From positions 7,679,169 to 7,743,168 of the forward strand of contig CAIIXF020000010.1 of assembly GCA_903813345.2 (NCBI GenBank): a DNA stretch of 64,000 nt. Reading direction: 5' to 3'. The notes beneath the pieces were generated by a model. It was given only the letters and a program-made list of their open reading frames with translations, was not told the DNA's origin and made no database searches. A program made the position numbers and the translations under genes. This document shows, piece by piece, positions 49,201 through 56,459 of the stretch (positions are counted from its first letter, which is position 1; each line of letters opens with the position of its first letter). The DNA comes from Owenia fusiformis. Taxonomy: Eukaryota > Annelida > Polychaeta > Sabellida > Oweniidae.

Positions 49201-52200
49201 ATTCTTAGAATCACAGGGCTACAAAACTCGTCTTGGGATTTTATACAATTTGGAGCATTAGCTACGTGCCTGCTTAATGTATTGCTTGCTGATTTTTCCA
49301 CTCTATTTTGAATTTCAAAACTTGATATTTTTTTCACATGGGGTCCTGGCCTAAAGAACAAGAGGCTTATATGTAGTCCTGTATTCAGAGTGATTCTTAT
49401 TATCTTTCAATAAGTAAATATTTAAAATGACTGTCATTGTTTTTCTATTACAAAAAAAAAAATTCTTTGAAACAAGATACAGTTTAAAATGAAAATACAG
49501 GGTGGTCAAAAAAATGGAAACCCTGCATTTTCCTTAAATCTTTGTCACTTTAAGGAATTACTCTCTGATATTTCACACATTTGTACATCATTCAATTTCC
49601 TACCACCCTACCATATTTCATGACCATCAGACCGATAGTCACAATTTTACAGCACTTTAAAGAACATGCTTCAGATTTGACCATTATCGCGCTGTAGGCA
49701 AAACAGCACAGTTGTCAATGAGCCGAATGCATTCTTCAGCAGGTATGGCCTGAATGAAACAGATGATCTCACTTTGGAGGTTCGCAATTGTCCTGAGGTC
49801 ATTCTCATATACTCTATCTCTGCCATATCCCCACAGGTAGGGGCATTTTAGACGATGAGTACAGGTTTCCCCACAACGCAATAGTGGCCACTGGGCATGT
49901 TCTTTAAAGTACTGTAACATTGTGACTATCAATCTGATGGTCATGAAATAAGGTAGGCTGGTAGCAAATTGAATGATGTATAAAAGTGTAAAATATCAGG
50001 GAGTTATTTTTAAAATAACAAAGATATGAGGAAAATGGTAATAGGGTTTCCATTTTTTTGACCACCCTGTACCAATGAGTGTCCAAAAATTGTCTGAATC
50101 TGGACTACAAAGTGTCTAATTTCTAATTTTAATTGTCAATCAAAATTCATTTTCAAGTATTGAAACATAGCAGTCATTTCAGTGCATGCAACTTTAAACT
50201 TGTCATAGACAGCATTATAGATAATAACAACAAATTGAACTACTCAATGTAGTCCGATATTTGCACAGAATGTGGGAAGCCATTCCCCAATTTTCAAATC
50301 AGATTCTTCACACCATGCAATGTGGATAAAGGGATGTATGTTTGATATAACATTTGATGGGTGTAAAACCAAAGGAGTGTTTCGGTTGGAGGATTACTAA
50401 ATAGATAATCTTCAGATCTATTTTTCATTTACATACATGCTATTTCTTATCTTCTTTGGGGCTGTATGCTGGTCTGTATGTTAAAGGGTCTCTGTAATAT
50501 TAAACTCTCTGAAATATCATTAGAATATTGCACCCTTTGTGAAACTGGCACTTAATTTGAATCCTGCACTACAATTAAAATTGGTCAATAATATATAACA
50601 ATCAATTGCACCAATCAGGAGTTGTAGCTTAGATTTCCTAGTTTTTGGGTAAAGAGAGAGCCATGGAATGTCTCAACCTAACCTCAAAAAGAGGTTAATA
50701 ATTATTATTATATGCATTGTATCTCTATTGTTTTTTAAAGGAGGTTCAGGTATGATGAGTGATAAGTATCCATTCTTTACTATGCATGTTCACACTCTCA
50801 AGCTACATGGGTATGCTATCCCATCATTCATGTGTTCATATGCAAATGATTCTAAAAGCTCATTGACTGTGCTGTGCCATATGGATGTTTTGAGAATCAT
50901 GGGATAGCACCTACCCCATTGCCCCTACCTTGTTTCTGTTACATGTACAGGTATTGTATTTAATATGTCAATGATACTTATAAGAGTTCAAAGGAAAGAT
51001 AAGTTATTTCCTAGGTGCCTGAAACAGTAACATTTGAATTTTTGGGATGAGGCGTAAGTTTCACTAAAGGCACCTGGGAGCCAACCTTCCTTAGATGTAC
51101 TACAGTTACAAGGGTGGAGGCCATAGAATATCACAATGCAGAGGAGGGTATAAGTCCCCAGGATGCAATTGGCAACAAGTAGAATTTTACATCAATCAGT
51201 AATTGTTATTGAGTATAGTGTTGACAGATATTTAAATCCTGCTTTGAATTTATAGAAATATTTCGCTTCAATTGCAAAGCATCTTGGTGCTTTTTTGCCT
51301 TCTTTGCATGTGAGAGTGTGAAATCTGGAAATACTGTAAGGTGTGACTAATTAGTTGGACAAGGGCTGAATATGTAGAAAAAGGCTATTGGTGGATTTCT
51401 TATCTCCTAAGTATATGAATTCAATAGTTTGGGTATAGATTGGATTATCGTTGACCATTAATATGCAACTATAATTTTAGGAATCAACAAAGCAGTGTTA
51501 TGGCTTTATTTTGTGTAAAGATTGAAATATTTTTTACAACAATGTAATATATATATAGTTTGCTTCCGTCATATATACCATTTTTATATTTTGAAAGTTC
51601 ACATGTTTAGATGTTTAGGCTTCACATTCTTCAAAGTGCATGTTCCCATTTAAACTAATCCCCTATGTTCATTTACTATACTGTATATGTTTATAATACA
51701 CACCAGTAAATGAGAAAAATGTAGAATAGAATACAGAAACAACACAATACTGTTATAATAAGTTATATAATTCAATTAAAACTCTTCTCTCGAACACATA
51801 CAAACTTTATGAGAAATAACAGGTTGGTCATTAGTAGTTTTACCAAATAACATGTTAGTAATATGATTATCTAATCTTTCAAAAGTGAACACTTCAAAAA
51901 TATGAATAATTGATCTTATAATGTCCCATTTACTCCCATGTTGTCAGATTCTGTAATTGTCTCACAGTGTAACAGTTCACCTTATAAAATATTTTTGATA
52001 CTGTGTATAATTCATATTCCTTTATGATATAAAATTTCAATATCAAATAAAAGTACATATAGATTAAGTTAAGTTACGACCATAGCAACTATTTAGCAAA
52101 CAATATAAAAGTCTGCGAAAAAAGATCCAAGGACGATTCTCGGTTTGGAGAACAGTCTCCTGGGCTAATATTTGTTTTCATGAAAAATATAGAAATATTA

Positions 52201-55200
52201 CCCAAATTAAACTATGAATATTCAAAAGAGGACATTTAAATCTACAAGATGTAAAGATAACAAATTGGTCTGAAGCAGGGATAATGCTCAAATAGACCTA
52301 TTCAATATAAATACAAGTCTCGATTTGGGGAAAGAAGTTCATCAGTGTACTGCGCTAATATTTTTTTGCAAAAAATCTAGAAATATTACCCAAATTAAAT
52401 TATGACTATTCAAAAGAAGACATTCAAATCTTTATTATGTAAAAAAATCAAATTTGTCCGAAGCAGGGATAATGCTCATTTAGATTGACGAACTTCGTTC
52501 TCCAAACCGAGAATCGTCCTTTGAAAATTAAGTCTCTCAGTGCTGGCATAATGTCTTATATTCAGTACTTACATCTCAGAAAATTGTTTACAAGTACAGC
52601 ATTCAGTCTTCTTCAGTTTTTACATAGCTACCTTGATATTATACCTGAAAAAGGAATTATGGTTCAGCAATTGCAAAGTACTACATGGATAATGGATATG
52701 TCATGATGTGTGTTATATAGGAGCAAGCATTACAGAGGATGAGATTAGAATGGCAGAGGAGAAGTTTGAAGATTCCAAACAGCTTGCCGAGACTGCAATG
52801 TTTAACCTTCTGCAGAATGATGTAAGTTTAAGAGAAAAACAGTGTGTGTTTTCAAATGTTTCAAACTGTTTGTTTAGAGGAATTTTAAACATTTGAAATT
52901 TTAATTTTTTGTCATTTTCAGTCTATACATAATTTTTTAGAATACTTTAAAATTGTCACAAATGGTCAATTAGATGTAATGACTAACATGAGAATTTTTA
53001 GAGAAATTATCCATCCAAAATCCTGATGACAGAAACACTTACAAGTGAAGCATTAACACCAAGCTAAAGTGTAATAAATATTATCTATTATATTTTCCTT
53101 GATAATTATAGGTGGAGCAAGTGTCCCAATTGACATCATTTGTCGAATCCCAGTTAGATTACCACCGTCAGGCCTCCGAGATACTACAAACCTTGTTAGA
53201 GACACTGCAGGAAAAGTAAGTTGTCAATAAACATGTATTTAGGCCCCTCTTAACCAGTTAAGTAATCCCTTAAAAGAGCAATGGAAGGCTCTTAAGGGTA
53301 ACATAGGATGGTTGTACCCAAAGGAGTGGTATCGATGTGGAGAACTGAATTCAACAATGTTTTTCTCTTAAACCAATCATTGAAAACACTCTGTAAAAAA
53401 ACACAGTATTTTATGTAATGTTGACTGATTGACAACAATTTAGGCTAGGCCTAATCCGTAAATTATTTAGAAATATTTTATTTAACTGTTTTTGTTAACA
53501 TTTTTTGTTTTTTAGTGCAATTGTTTTTGCTCCTTTCCGAACCTTTTTGGAACAAAATAGCATATACAACATGTTTTTAGACCTCTCAATATTATAGTTA
53601 TACAAAGGAATTTTTGGTTGATTTAAAAAAGTATTCAAAGATAAAAATAAAATCCCCCAAAATAGATAAAAATGAAGATAAAACCTTTTATTTCATTAAC
53701 AAGATACTTTTTTAAAATCAACCAAAATTTCCTTTGTACAATTACAATATTGAGAGACCTAAACATGTTGTGTTTATGTCGTTTTGTTCCAATGAGGTTC
53801 GGAAAGATGTTTCATTTCACTCTGGAAACATGATACCAAGAACCAAGATTTTTTTATGACTGGTTTAAGAGAAACGTGTGTTCAAAATTCAAAAAGTTCT
53901 CCATATCGATACCACTCCTTTCTTGAAACTAGGACATACACAATAGCACTTAAAGTATTTATGTTTCCCTCAGAGAATCCCACAGAAAGGATGTCTCCTT
54001 TAAAAATTATACATCATTCCATTGTACTTGATGGATATTATACAATTAACAAGTTGCACTATTTTGCTGAGGGGTGCCTGAATTTCTGGTAAAAGTTATA
54101 ATGGCATAAAAACAAACATACATTTAACATGTTATATTATTTCTAATATAAACAATTACAATCGATATCCCTTAGGTAATTGCCAAGGTTTTACAACATA
54201 TTGAGAAATGCACTAAAAATTAGAAAAACAACATGTTGTACAACTTTAATTGTGGAATTTCTTGTGAAGATTTTACATGTTTTATTGTGCCCTACATAAA
54301 ATATAATCTGATGTTTTATATTTATGCATTTCAGAGGTAACGAGGCAGCGAGTCGACCTAAAAGAGAGCATATTCCCAGACGAGCAACTTCCAATGCATC
54401 ATCATACAAAGGAGACAATGGAAGTATCTCCTCTCCTTATGATAACAATTCTAATGGAGTAACTGAAGCAGCAGTATTCAAGCCACAGTATGAATCTGGT
54501 GAGTAAGGCCTAAACATTCTTGTGACCTTATTTTGAATATTGCAATATGGATTGTGATGACATCACAATGAAAATTGCATACTAGGGGTGACAAGGATGA
54601 GTTTAGAACTGTATTCGAAACTACTTCCACTGTTTAAATCTGATCCAACCATTTAAAATGTAATATGTTTAAATTCTTTTCCTAAACTATATTTTATTGA
54701 ATTGGTTTAAGGCCTTATAAGAAGTGATGTGATTTAATTTTTTTTTGGACTTACACATTAGTCACATTTGCGCCGAATGCCGGTCAATAAGCAAGCCAGA
54801 GACTTTTTTCTGATGTCTTGGATTTGCCTTGAGTATGGTCACATAAGGTATGGGCACCATACAGCACCCTCAAACAATTTGTCAAAATTAAAATGAACGG
54901 AAATCTGAAGGATTCTGTAGGTAAGGAGCCATTAAGACACCTTGGAACATGTTAGGTTATATAATTGTTCTTCCAAGATGACTGTATGATAATTATCCCA
55001 TCGTAGAAGTTCGGAGGGATATAGGGAACGCCTCCGTCCATCCGTCCGTCCATTGGTACGTACGTACGTACGTCCGTCCGTCCATCCATCTGTCCGTATG
55101 TACGTCAGTCCATCCGTACGGGCAATAACTCAAATACCGCTGTCCCGATTTTGTTCATATTTTATACATATATACCCTATGGGGGTAGAAGTTCTGCTCT

Positions 55201-55962
55201 AAAGCCGATTTTAAAAATGGCGACCATTTTAGTGCCGATTTACAGAAATTTAGGTGCAATATGTAAAAAAGTTATATAGGACATTAATAAAGCTAGAAAT
55301 GTAGATATTAAAGAAGCACATGGCAGTCATCTTGAAAAATGGCTGCCTTTTCTCGTTATTTTACGATTTTTGCTGTAACTCGAAAAGTAGTAGAGTGATT
55401 TTGTTCATATTTGGTATGTGAATACTATAAGCATGGCACACTGTCTAATGACACTTTTGGTAGAAGGTGCCCATTTTGAAGGTGGCCATTTTGAAAAATG
55501 GCTGCCATTTTTGCTATATACTTTGTTTGTAAAAATGCCAGCCATGACTGTTTGATGGGATTTTCTACGCTTTGGTGTTGCTGTTGTCTAGTTGTACGAT
55601 GCCATCAGCAAGATTTATCTCCACATTTGCAGGCTCCGAGCAACCATGTGGCAGTTAAAATCAGTCGGTATTGTCTGACAATCTCCTGGGATACATACAC
55701 CAGTTTAAATTGGAGCAAATGTAACTAATGTATTATCCAAATATTTTCAATATATTGTTGTTTTATCATTTCAGCGGAGAAATTCCCTTGCTGTAAAGCA
55801 TTGTACGACTTTGAACCTGAAAACGAGGGTGAACTAGGATTTAAGGAAAATGACGTCATCAAATTAACACAAAGAATTGATGAAAATTGGTTTGAAGGAA
55901 GCATAAATGGAAAATCTGGATTCTTCCCTTGTAATTACGTAGAAGTGGTCGTTGATGTGTAA
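16197..55962 (+). CDS. SH3GL: Endophilin-A (N-BAR and SH3 protein), 10 coding exons
   Basis: Cytosolic membrane-bending protein of clathrin-mediated and fast endocytosis; its SH3 domain recruits dynamin and synaptojanin in studied species. Exons: 16197-16241, 26717-26785, 33404-33476, 37349-37492, 42272-42405, 45921-45987, 52721-52821, 53112-53215, 54335-54498, 55775-55962. Sum 1,089 nt, 362 residues (vertebrate endophilin-A about 350-370). Residues 1-21 form the amphipathic H0 helix ([15 protein letters not shown]). N-BAR domain to about 248, with the insert helix near 62-85 ([20 protein letters not shown]). Variable linker about 250-303. SH3 about 306-360 with ALYDF (309-313), ENWFEG (Trp339) and FFPCNYVEV (350-358). 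All phases match and all introns are GT-AG. Invertebrates often have one endophilin-A, so the paralogue number is not assigned. Total span about 40 kb; intron 1 alone is 10.5 kb. Confidence 0.96.
16350..18050. mobile_element. Large foldback element, interrupted in its left arm
   Basis: Left arm 16350-16594 (TACTCCTGGTTAACTGTTA onward) is an inverted copy of the right arm ending at 18050 (TTAACAGTTAACAAGGAGTA). The match continues inward for about 30 bp at 17251-17280 against 17770-17806. About 90% identical by eye. The left arm is split at a TTAT by a 652-bp insertion. No coding potential. In endophilin intron 1. Confidence 0.8.
16595..17246. mobile_element. MITE inserted in the foldback, TTAT duplication
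   Basis: 652 bp with imperfect termini GGTGTCACTACGGTAAAT and ATTTACCGTAATAACACC, flanked by TTAT at 16591-16594 and 17247-17250. The opposite arm of the host foldback keeps the uninterrupted sequence with one TTAT, giving an empty site. No coding. Confidence 0.8.
18472..18854. mobile_element. Second, truncated inverted copy of the TTAT-type MITE
   Basis: Reverse complement of most of the left half of the 16595-17246 element, ending at TACTGTAGTGACACC. The other end is truncated near the GGTGTGTATAGTAGG motif. Similarity runs about 380 bp. Confidence 0.75.
18880..20660. other. Intron 1 stretch with nothing recognised
   Basis: AT-rich, short chance open frames only, no splice-compatible conserved peptide and no clear repeat structure. 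Confidence 0.5.
20685..20835. repeat. Dispersed repeat with GGATATCCTATGATTTT ends
   Basis: ATAGGATATCCTATGATTTT is at its left end and AAATCATAGGATGTTCTA at its right end, so it has inverted termini. A related copy is at 21848-21950. The LINE relic lies between the two copies. Confidence 0.6.
20987..21760 (-). pseudogene. LINE (non-LTR retrotransposon) ORF2 C-terminal relic
   Basis: The minus-strand frame reads [40 protein letters not shown], then [20 protein letters not shown] followed by [20 protein letters not shown]. The ETGR..RxCxxC..xEDExHFLxxC pattern is typical of the C-terminal zinc-knuckle-like region of several LINE clades. There is one in-frame stop near 21686 and no reverse transcriptase core, so it is a 5'-truncated dead copy. 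The LINE tail is toward 20840. Confidence 0.82.
21848..21950. repeat. Foldback repeat with GGATATCCTATGATTTTT ends
   Basis: Short inverted-repeat unit; ends GAGGATATCCTATGATTTT and AAATCATAGGATATCATA, with an internal TTTTTATCCATGAGTGGATAAAAA hairpin described here by its arms TTTTTATCC / GGATAAAAA. Confidence 0.65.
23324..23466 (+). pseudogene. SANT/Myb-like first exon of a Harbinger-like element
   Basis: ATG at 23324 opens [20 protein letters not shown], then [14 protein letters not shown] with donor GTAAGC. The spacing Trp...KN..Y..I...M resembles the trihelix/Myb-like proteins encoded by Harbinger transposons. It is not a host endophilin exon: no phase-compatible role. Confidence 0.5.
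23976..24801. mobile_element. 826-bp foldback element, CAC...GTG termini, 5-bp duplication
   Basis: Near-palindrome starting CACAGGCTGGTATCGAAA and ending TTTCGATACCAGCCTGTG, flanked by ACAAT at 23971-23975 and 24802-24806. The motif TGTCCGCTGTGACGGAGC occurs four times, near both ends and on both sides of the centre (24361, 24404). Arms about 390 bp. No coding. Confidence 0.88.
24810..25064 (-). pseudogene. Possible Harbinger transposase N-terminal fragment
   Basis: Reads [20 protein letters not shown] and on to [20 protein letters not shown]. The RxxWxRxRSxxxFxxxV pattern is Harbinger-like. No DDE catalytic part remains, and the frame runs into the nested foldback. Confidence 0.45.
25930..26470. 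repeat. 28-bp minisatellite, about 18 copies
   Basis: Unit ACTCATGTTAATCTACATCA plus CTGTTGTA, in direct tandem with mild variation. It ends about 250 bp before endophilin exon 2. Units abut without spacers, so it is not a CRISPR array. Confidence 0.92.
26717..26785 (+). CDS. SH3GL: Endophilin-A coding exon 2
   Basis: 69 nt, phase 0/0, acceptor TTTTCAG, donor GTAAGT. Encodes [20 protein letters not shown] and MER, the first part of the BAR domain and strongly conserved in the family. Confidence 0.95.
26790..29600. other. Endophilin intron 2, first part
   Basis: No gene or clear element. A phrase GACATCTCATTTCTTCTCA (about 27894) recurs at about 34743, so a small dispersed repeat is present. 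Confidence 0.45.
29608..30000 (-). pseudogene. LINE ORF1 relic (coiled coil and RRM-like part)
   Basis: Minus-strand frame: a coiled-coil-like [20 protein letters not shown] and [16 protein letters not shown], a stop, then [32 protein letters not shown] and [10 protein letters not shown]. The order coil, then N.x.x.HG, then AHxIG matches L1-type ORF1 proteins. One internal stop and an early end show it is dead. Confidence 0.7.
30004..30119 (-). repeat. GTGTTCCACTT-type MITE, copy 1
   Basis: On the minus strand reads TACAGTAAAGTCTGCC ... GGTGTTCCACTTATAAAGG ... GAGACTCTGAAAAGTGTT, colinear with the copy at 42431. Confidence 0.6.
30130..33050. other. Endophilin intron 2, later part
   Basis: AT-rich DNA with short homopolymer runs. 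No coding exon or named repeat seen. Confidence 0.4.
33063..33203 (+). repeat. GTGTTCCACTT-type MITE, copy 2
   Basis: Starts near ACAGTAAAATCTGGCTAA and ends CAGGCTTCACTGTA; middle GAGGTGTTCCACTTATAAAG and TTCAACATAAGTCAGTTA. It lies 200 bp upstream of endophilin exon 3. Confidence 0.65.
33404..33476 (+). CDS. SH3GL: Endophilin-A coding exon 3
   Basis: 73 nt, acceptor TTTCCAG, donor GTAGAT. Encodes [20 protein letters not shown] and QPNP; ends one base into a codon. Confidence 0.94.
34198..34354 (+). mobile_element. GTGTTCCACTT-type MITE, copy 3 (complete)
   Basis: 157 bp, starts CAGTAGAACATG and ends GTTTCTACTG between two TA dinucleotides, suggesting Tc1/mariner-type insertion. Contains three GTGTTCCACTT words. 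Confidence 0.7.
34799..34918. repeat. Perfect 60-bp tandem duplication
   Basis: The 60-base block beginning CTAGCCTCATCAAACCTTAA is repeated once directly after itself without a mismatch that I can see. Confidence 0.9.
34930..37340. other. Endophilin intron 3, later part
   Basis: No gene or clear repeat recognised; AT-rich. Confidence 0.4.
37349..37492 (+). CDS. SH3GL: Endophilin-A coding exon 4 (insert helix)
   Basis: 144 nt, acceptor ATTTCAG, donor GTAAGT. Encodes [20 protein letters not shown], the membrane-inserting insert region of endophilin N-BAR, then [20 protein letters not shown]. Confidence 0.96.
37500..39255. other. Endophilin intron 4, first part
   Basis: No coding exon. A short hairpin at about 38764-38842 (GGCATAGCCAGGGGG / CTGGCTATGCCCCTGG) may be a small MITE. 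Confidence 0.4.
39260..39665. mobile_element. MITE with ACACCCCAGT termini
   Basis: 406 bp; starts ACACCCCAGTGACATTT and ends AAATGTGACTGGGGTGT, between TA dinucleotides. Interior relatively GC-rich with CGGCGGCC and CGCCGTAGAAA words. No coding. Confidence 0.75.
39670..42260. other. Endophilin intron 4, later part
   Basis: No gene. It contains dispersed-repeat pieces: TTGTCACGTTAATGCCTT at about 40850, a related phrase at about 41872, and a GTCACCACC/GGTGGTGAC-type hairpin at 41760-41783. Confidence 0.4.
42272..42405 (+). CDS. SH3GL: Endophilin-A coding exon 5
   Basis: 134 nt, acceptor TTTTCAG, donor GTAAGA. Encodes [20 protein letters not shown] and [20 protein letters not shown], the central BAR helix. 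Confidence 0.96.
42431..43163 (+). mobile_element. GTGTTCCACTT-type MITE, copy 4, split by another MITE
   Basis: Begins TA|CAGTTAAACCTGTCTAAG, runs through AGTGTTCCACTAGCAGAGG, is interrupted at 42577-43140, and ends ACAGCTTTCACTG|TA. It begins 26 bp after the end of endophilin exon 5. Confidence 0.65.
42577..43140. mobile_element. MITE with TCACACCAAACTAGT termini
   Basis: 564 bp; starts TCACACCAAACTAGTTC and ends ACTAGTTTGGTGTGA, with TA on both sides. Interior repeats GTTCGTxxACAGT-type words in several places. Nested in the preceding element. Confidence 0.82.
44733..45440. repeat. 104-bp tandem array with 208-bp alternating structure
   Basis: Copies of ATGTCAGCAGAATATCACGA recur every 104 bp from about 44847 to 45367, with a divergent copy near 44747. 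Successive units alternate CAATGAAATTACCG and CAATTAAATAACTG, so the true repeat is a 208-bp dimer. In endophilin intron 5, ending about 480 bp before exon 6. Confidence 0.92.
45921..45987 (+). CDS. SH3GL: Endophilin-A coding exon 6
   Basis: 67 nt, acceptor GTTTTCAG, donor GTATTT. Encodes [20 protein letters not shown] plus VK, the basic concave-face segment conserved in endophilins. The overlapping plus-strand open frame is a different frame. Confidence 0.95.
46854..48950. mobile_element. 2.1-kb inverted-repeat element, CAC...GTG termini, AAAAT duplication
   Basis: Starts CACGGTGCCCATGTCAAGC and ends GCTTGACATGGGCATCGTG; TIR about 46 bp. AAAAT flanks it at 46849-46853 and 48951-48955. About nine words of the type CAAACTGCGCGCC or its reverse are spread through both ends. 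It is interrupted by an 851-bp foldback, leaving about 1.24 kb of its own sequence. A short minus-strand frame at 48874-48819 ([18 protein letters not shown], then GTTAGT) could be an exon remnant. Confidence 0.88.
47573..48423. mobile_element. 851-bp foldback element, CAC...GTG termini, TTGTA duplication
   Basis: Near-perfect palindrome: CACCCTATGCAGACAGAGCC at the left, its complement at the right; TTGTA at 47568-47572 and 48424-48428. Arms about 420 bp meet at 47980-48010 with GGTGCGGAGCTACG. Matching open frames on both arms are an artefact of the palindrome. Nested in the 46854-48950 element. Confidence 0.9.
49498..50069. mobile_element. Mariner-like element with about 175-bp inverted repeats
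   Basis: 572 bp, starts CAGGGTGGTCAAAAAAATGG and ends in the complement, flanked by TA. Long inverted repeats 49498-49670 and 49893-50069. Its middle encodes on the minus strand a transposase tail. Confidence 0.85.
49684..49890 (-). pseudogene. Mariner/Tc-type transposase C-terminal fragment
   Basis: Reads [20 protein letters not shown] and [20 protein letters not shown] then [10 protein letters not shown]. The LWGYxKDRVYxxxxxxLxxLKxxI pattern is usual after the last catalytic Asp of mariner-related transposases. Catalytic residues are absent. Confidence 0.7.
50100..52120. other. Endophilin intron 6, later part
   Basis: AT-rich, no gene or recognised repeat. Confidence 0.4.
52130..52520. 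mobile_element. MITE with AGGACGATTCTCGG termini and internal direct repeat
   Basis: 391 bp; starts AGGACGATTCTCGGTTTGG, ends CCAAACCGAGAATCGTCCT. Two direct internal copies of about 170 bp share GAAATATTACCCAAATTAAA and GAAGCAGGGATAATGCTCA. It lies 200 bp before endophilin exon 7. Confidence 0.8.
52721..52821 (+). CDS. SH3GL: Endophilin-A coding exon 7
   Basis: 101 nt, acceptor TTATATAG, donor GTAAGT. Encodes [20 protein letters not shown] and [14 protein letters not shown], the last long BAR helix. Confidence 0.95.
53112..53215 (+). CDS. SH3GL: Endophilin-A coding exon 8
   Basis: 104 nt, acceptor AATTATAG, donor GTAAGT. Encodes [20 protein letters not shown] and [14 protein letters not shown], the end of the BAR domain; YHRQ matches the family. 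Confidence 0.95.
53320..53921. mobile_element. 602-bp foldback element
   Basis: Starts AAAGGAGTGGTATCGATGTG, ends ATCGATACCACTCCTTT. The inner arms also match: AACATGTTTTTAGACCTCTC with its complement near 53745-53775, and GGAATTTTTGGTTGATTT with AAATCAACCAAAATTTCC. In endophilin intron 8. No coding. Confidence 0.82.
54335..54498 (+). CDS. SH3GL: Endophilin-A coding exon 9 (linker)
   Basis: 164 nt, acceptor ATTTCAG, donor GTGAGT. Encodes [20 protein letters not shown] and a Ser/Asn-rich linker between N-BAR and SH3. Little conservation is expected here; the phase fit on both sides supports it. Confidence 0.92.
54990..55720. repeat. Dispersed repeat with GTCCGTCC simple repeat
   Basis: Begins with a CCGTCCATCCGTCCGTCC / GTACGTACGTACG tract, then AAAATGGCGACC-type sequence and TTCTACGCTTTGGTGTTGCT. 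A short related copy is at 22620-22740 (TACGCCTTGGCATTGCTG). Confidence 0.6.
55775..55962 (+). CDS. SH3GL: Endophilin-A coding exon 10 (SH3 domain)
   Basis: 188 nt, acceptor ATTTCAG, ends in TAA. The whole SH3 domain is in this exon: [40 protein letters not shown], then EVVVDV and stop. Confidence 0.97.
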
Positions 55963-56445
55963 AACTTGTGACGTCACATGTCATGTGATTGATTCACATC
56001 AATTATTCCAACAAATTGTGATGTACTGGATTAGGCTTCTAGAATGCAAAAATGATTAGGATTAGCCGCAACACTTGGGATTATTTAATGTGTAGTCTGT
56101 ATGGAATCAAATGAATATACAAAATGAGTTTAATACAGAACTTACGGAATACAATACAGTGTTGTCATGTTTGGCTATATGGAGCCATTTTGGACTAAAT
56201 AAAATTGCAGAACTATATGGGAGACACAAAATATAGGCTGTATGGATCAATAAATAATAACATTCTTCTTTTGGCCAGTTAACCATGTAGCCTTAGCCTT
56301 GGTTTTTGAAGGAAGGAATTTTATATTCATGAATTCAAAATTAATCTTTCAACCATGAACTTTCTAAATATTTGAAAATTATGGAGTGAAGTATAAGAGT
56401 CAATATATGAACCAGTGAATATAGAAAATATGCAAATAACTTATT

Positions 56446-56451
56446 AATAAA
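56446..56451 (+). terminator. Candidate endophilin-A poly(A) signal
   Basis: AATAAA followed within 12 bases by a GTGTGTT downstream element, about 485 bases after the stop. An earlier AATAAA lies at 56198-56203. Which is used cannot be told. Confidence 0.45.
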
Positions 56452-56459
56452 GTGTGTTA

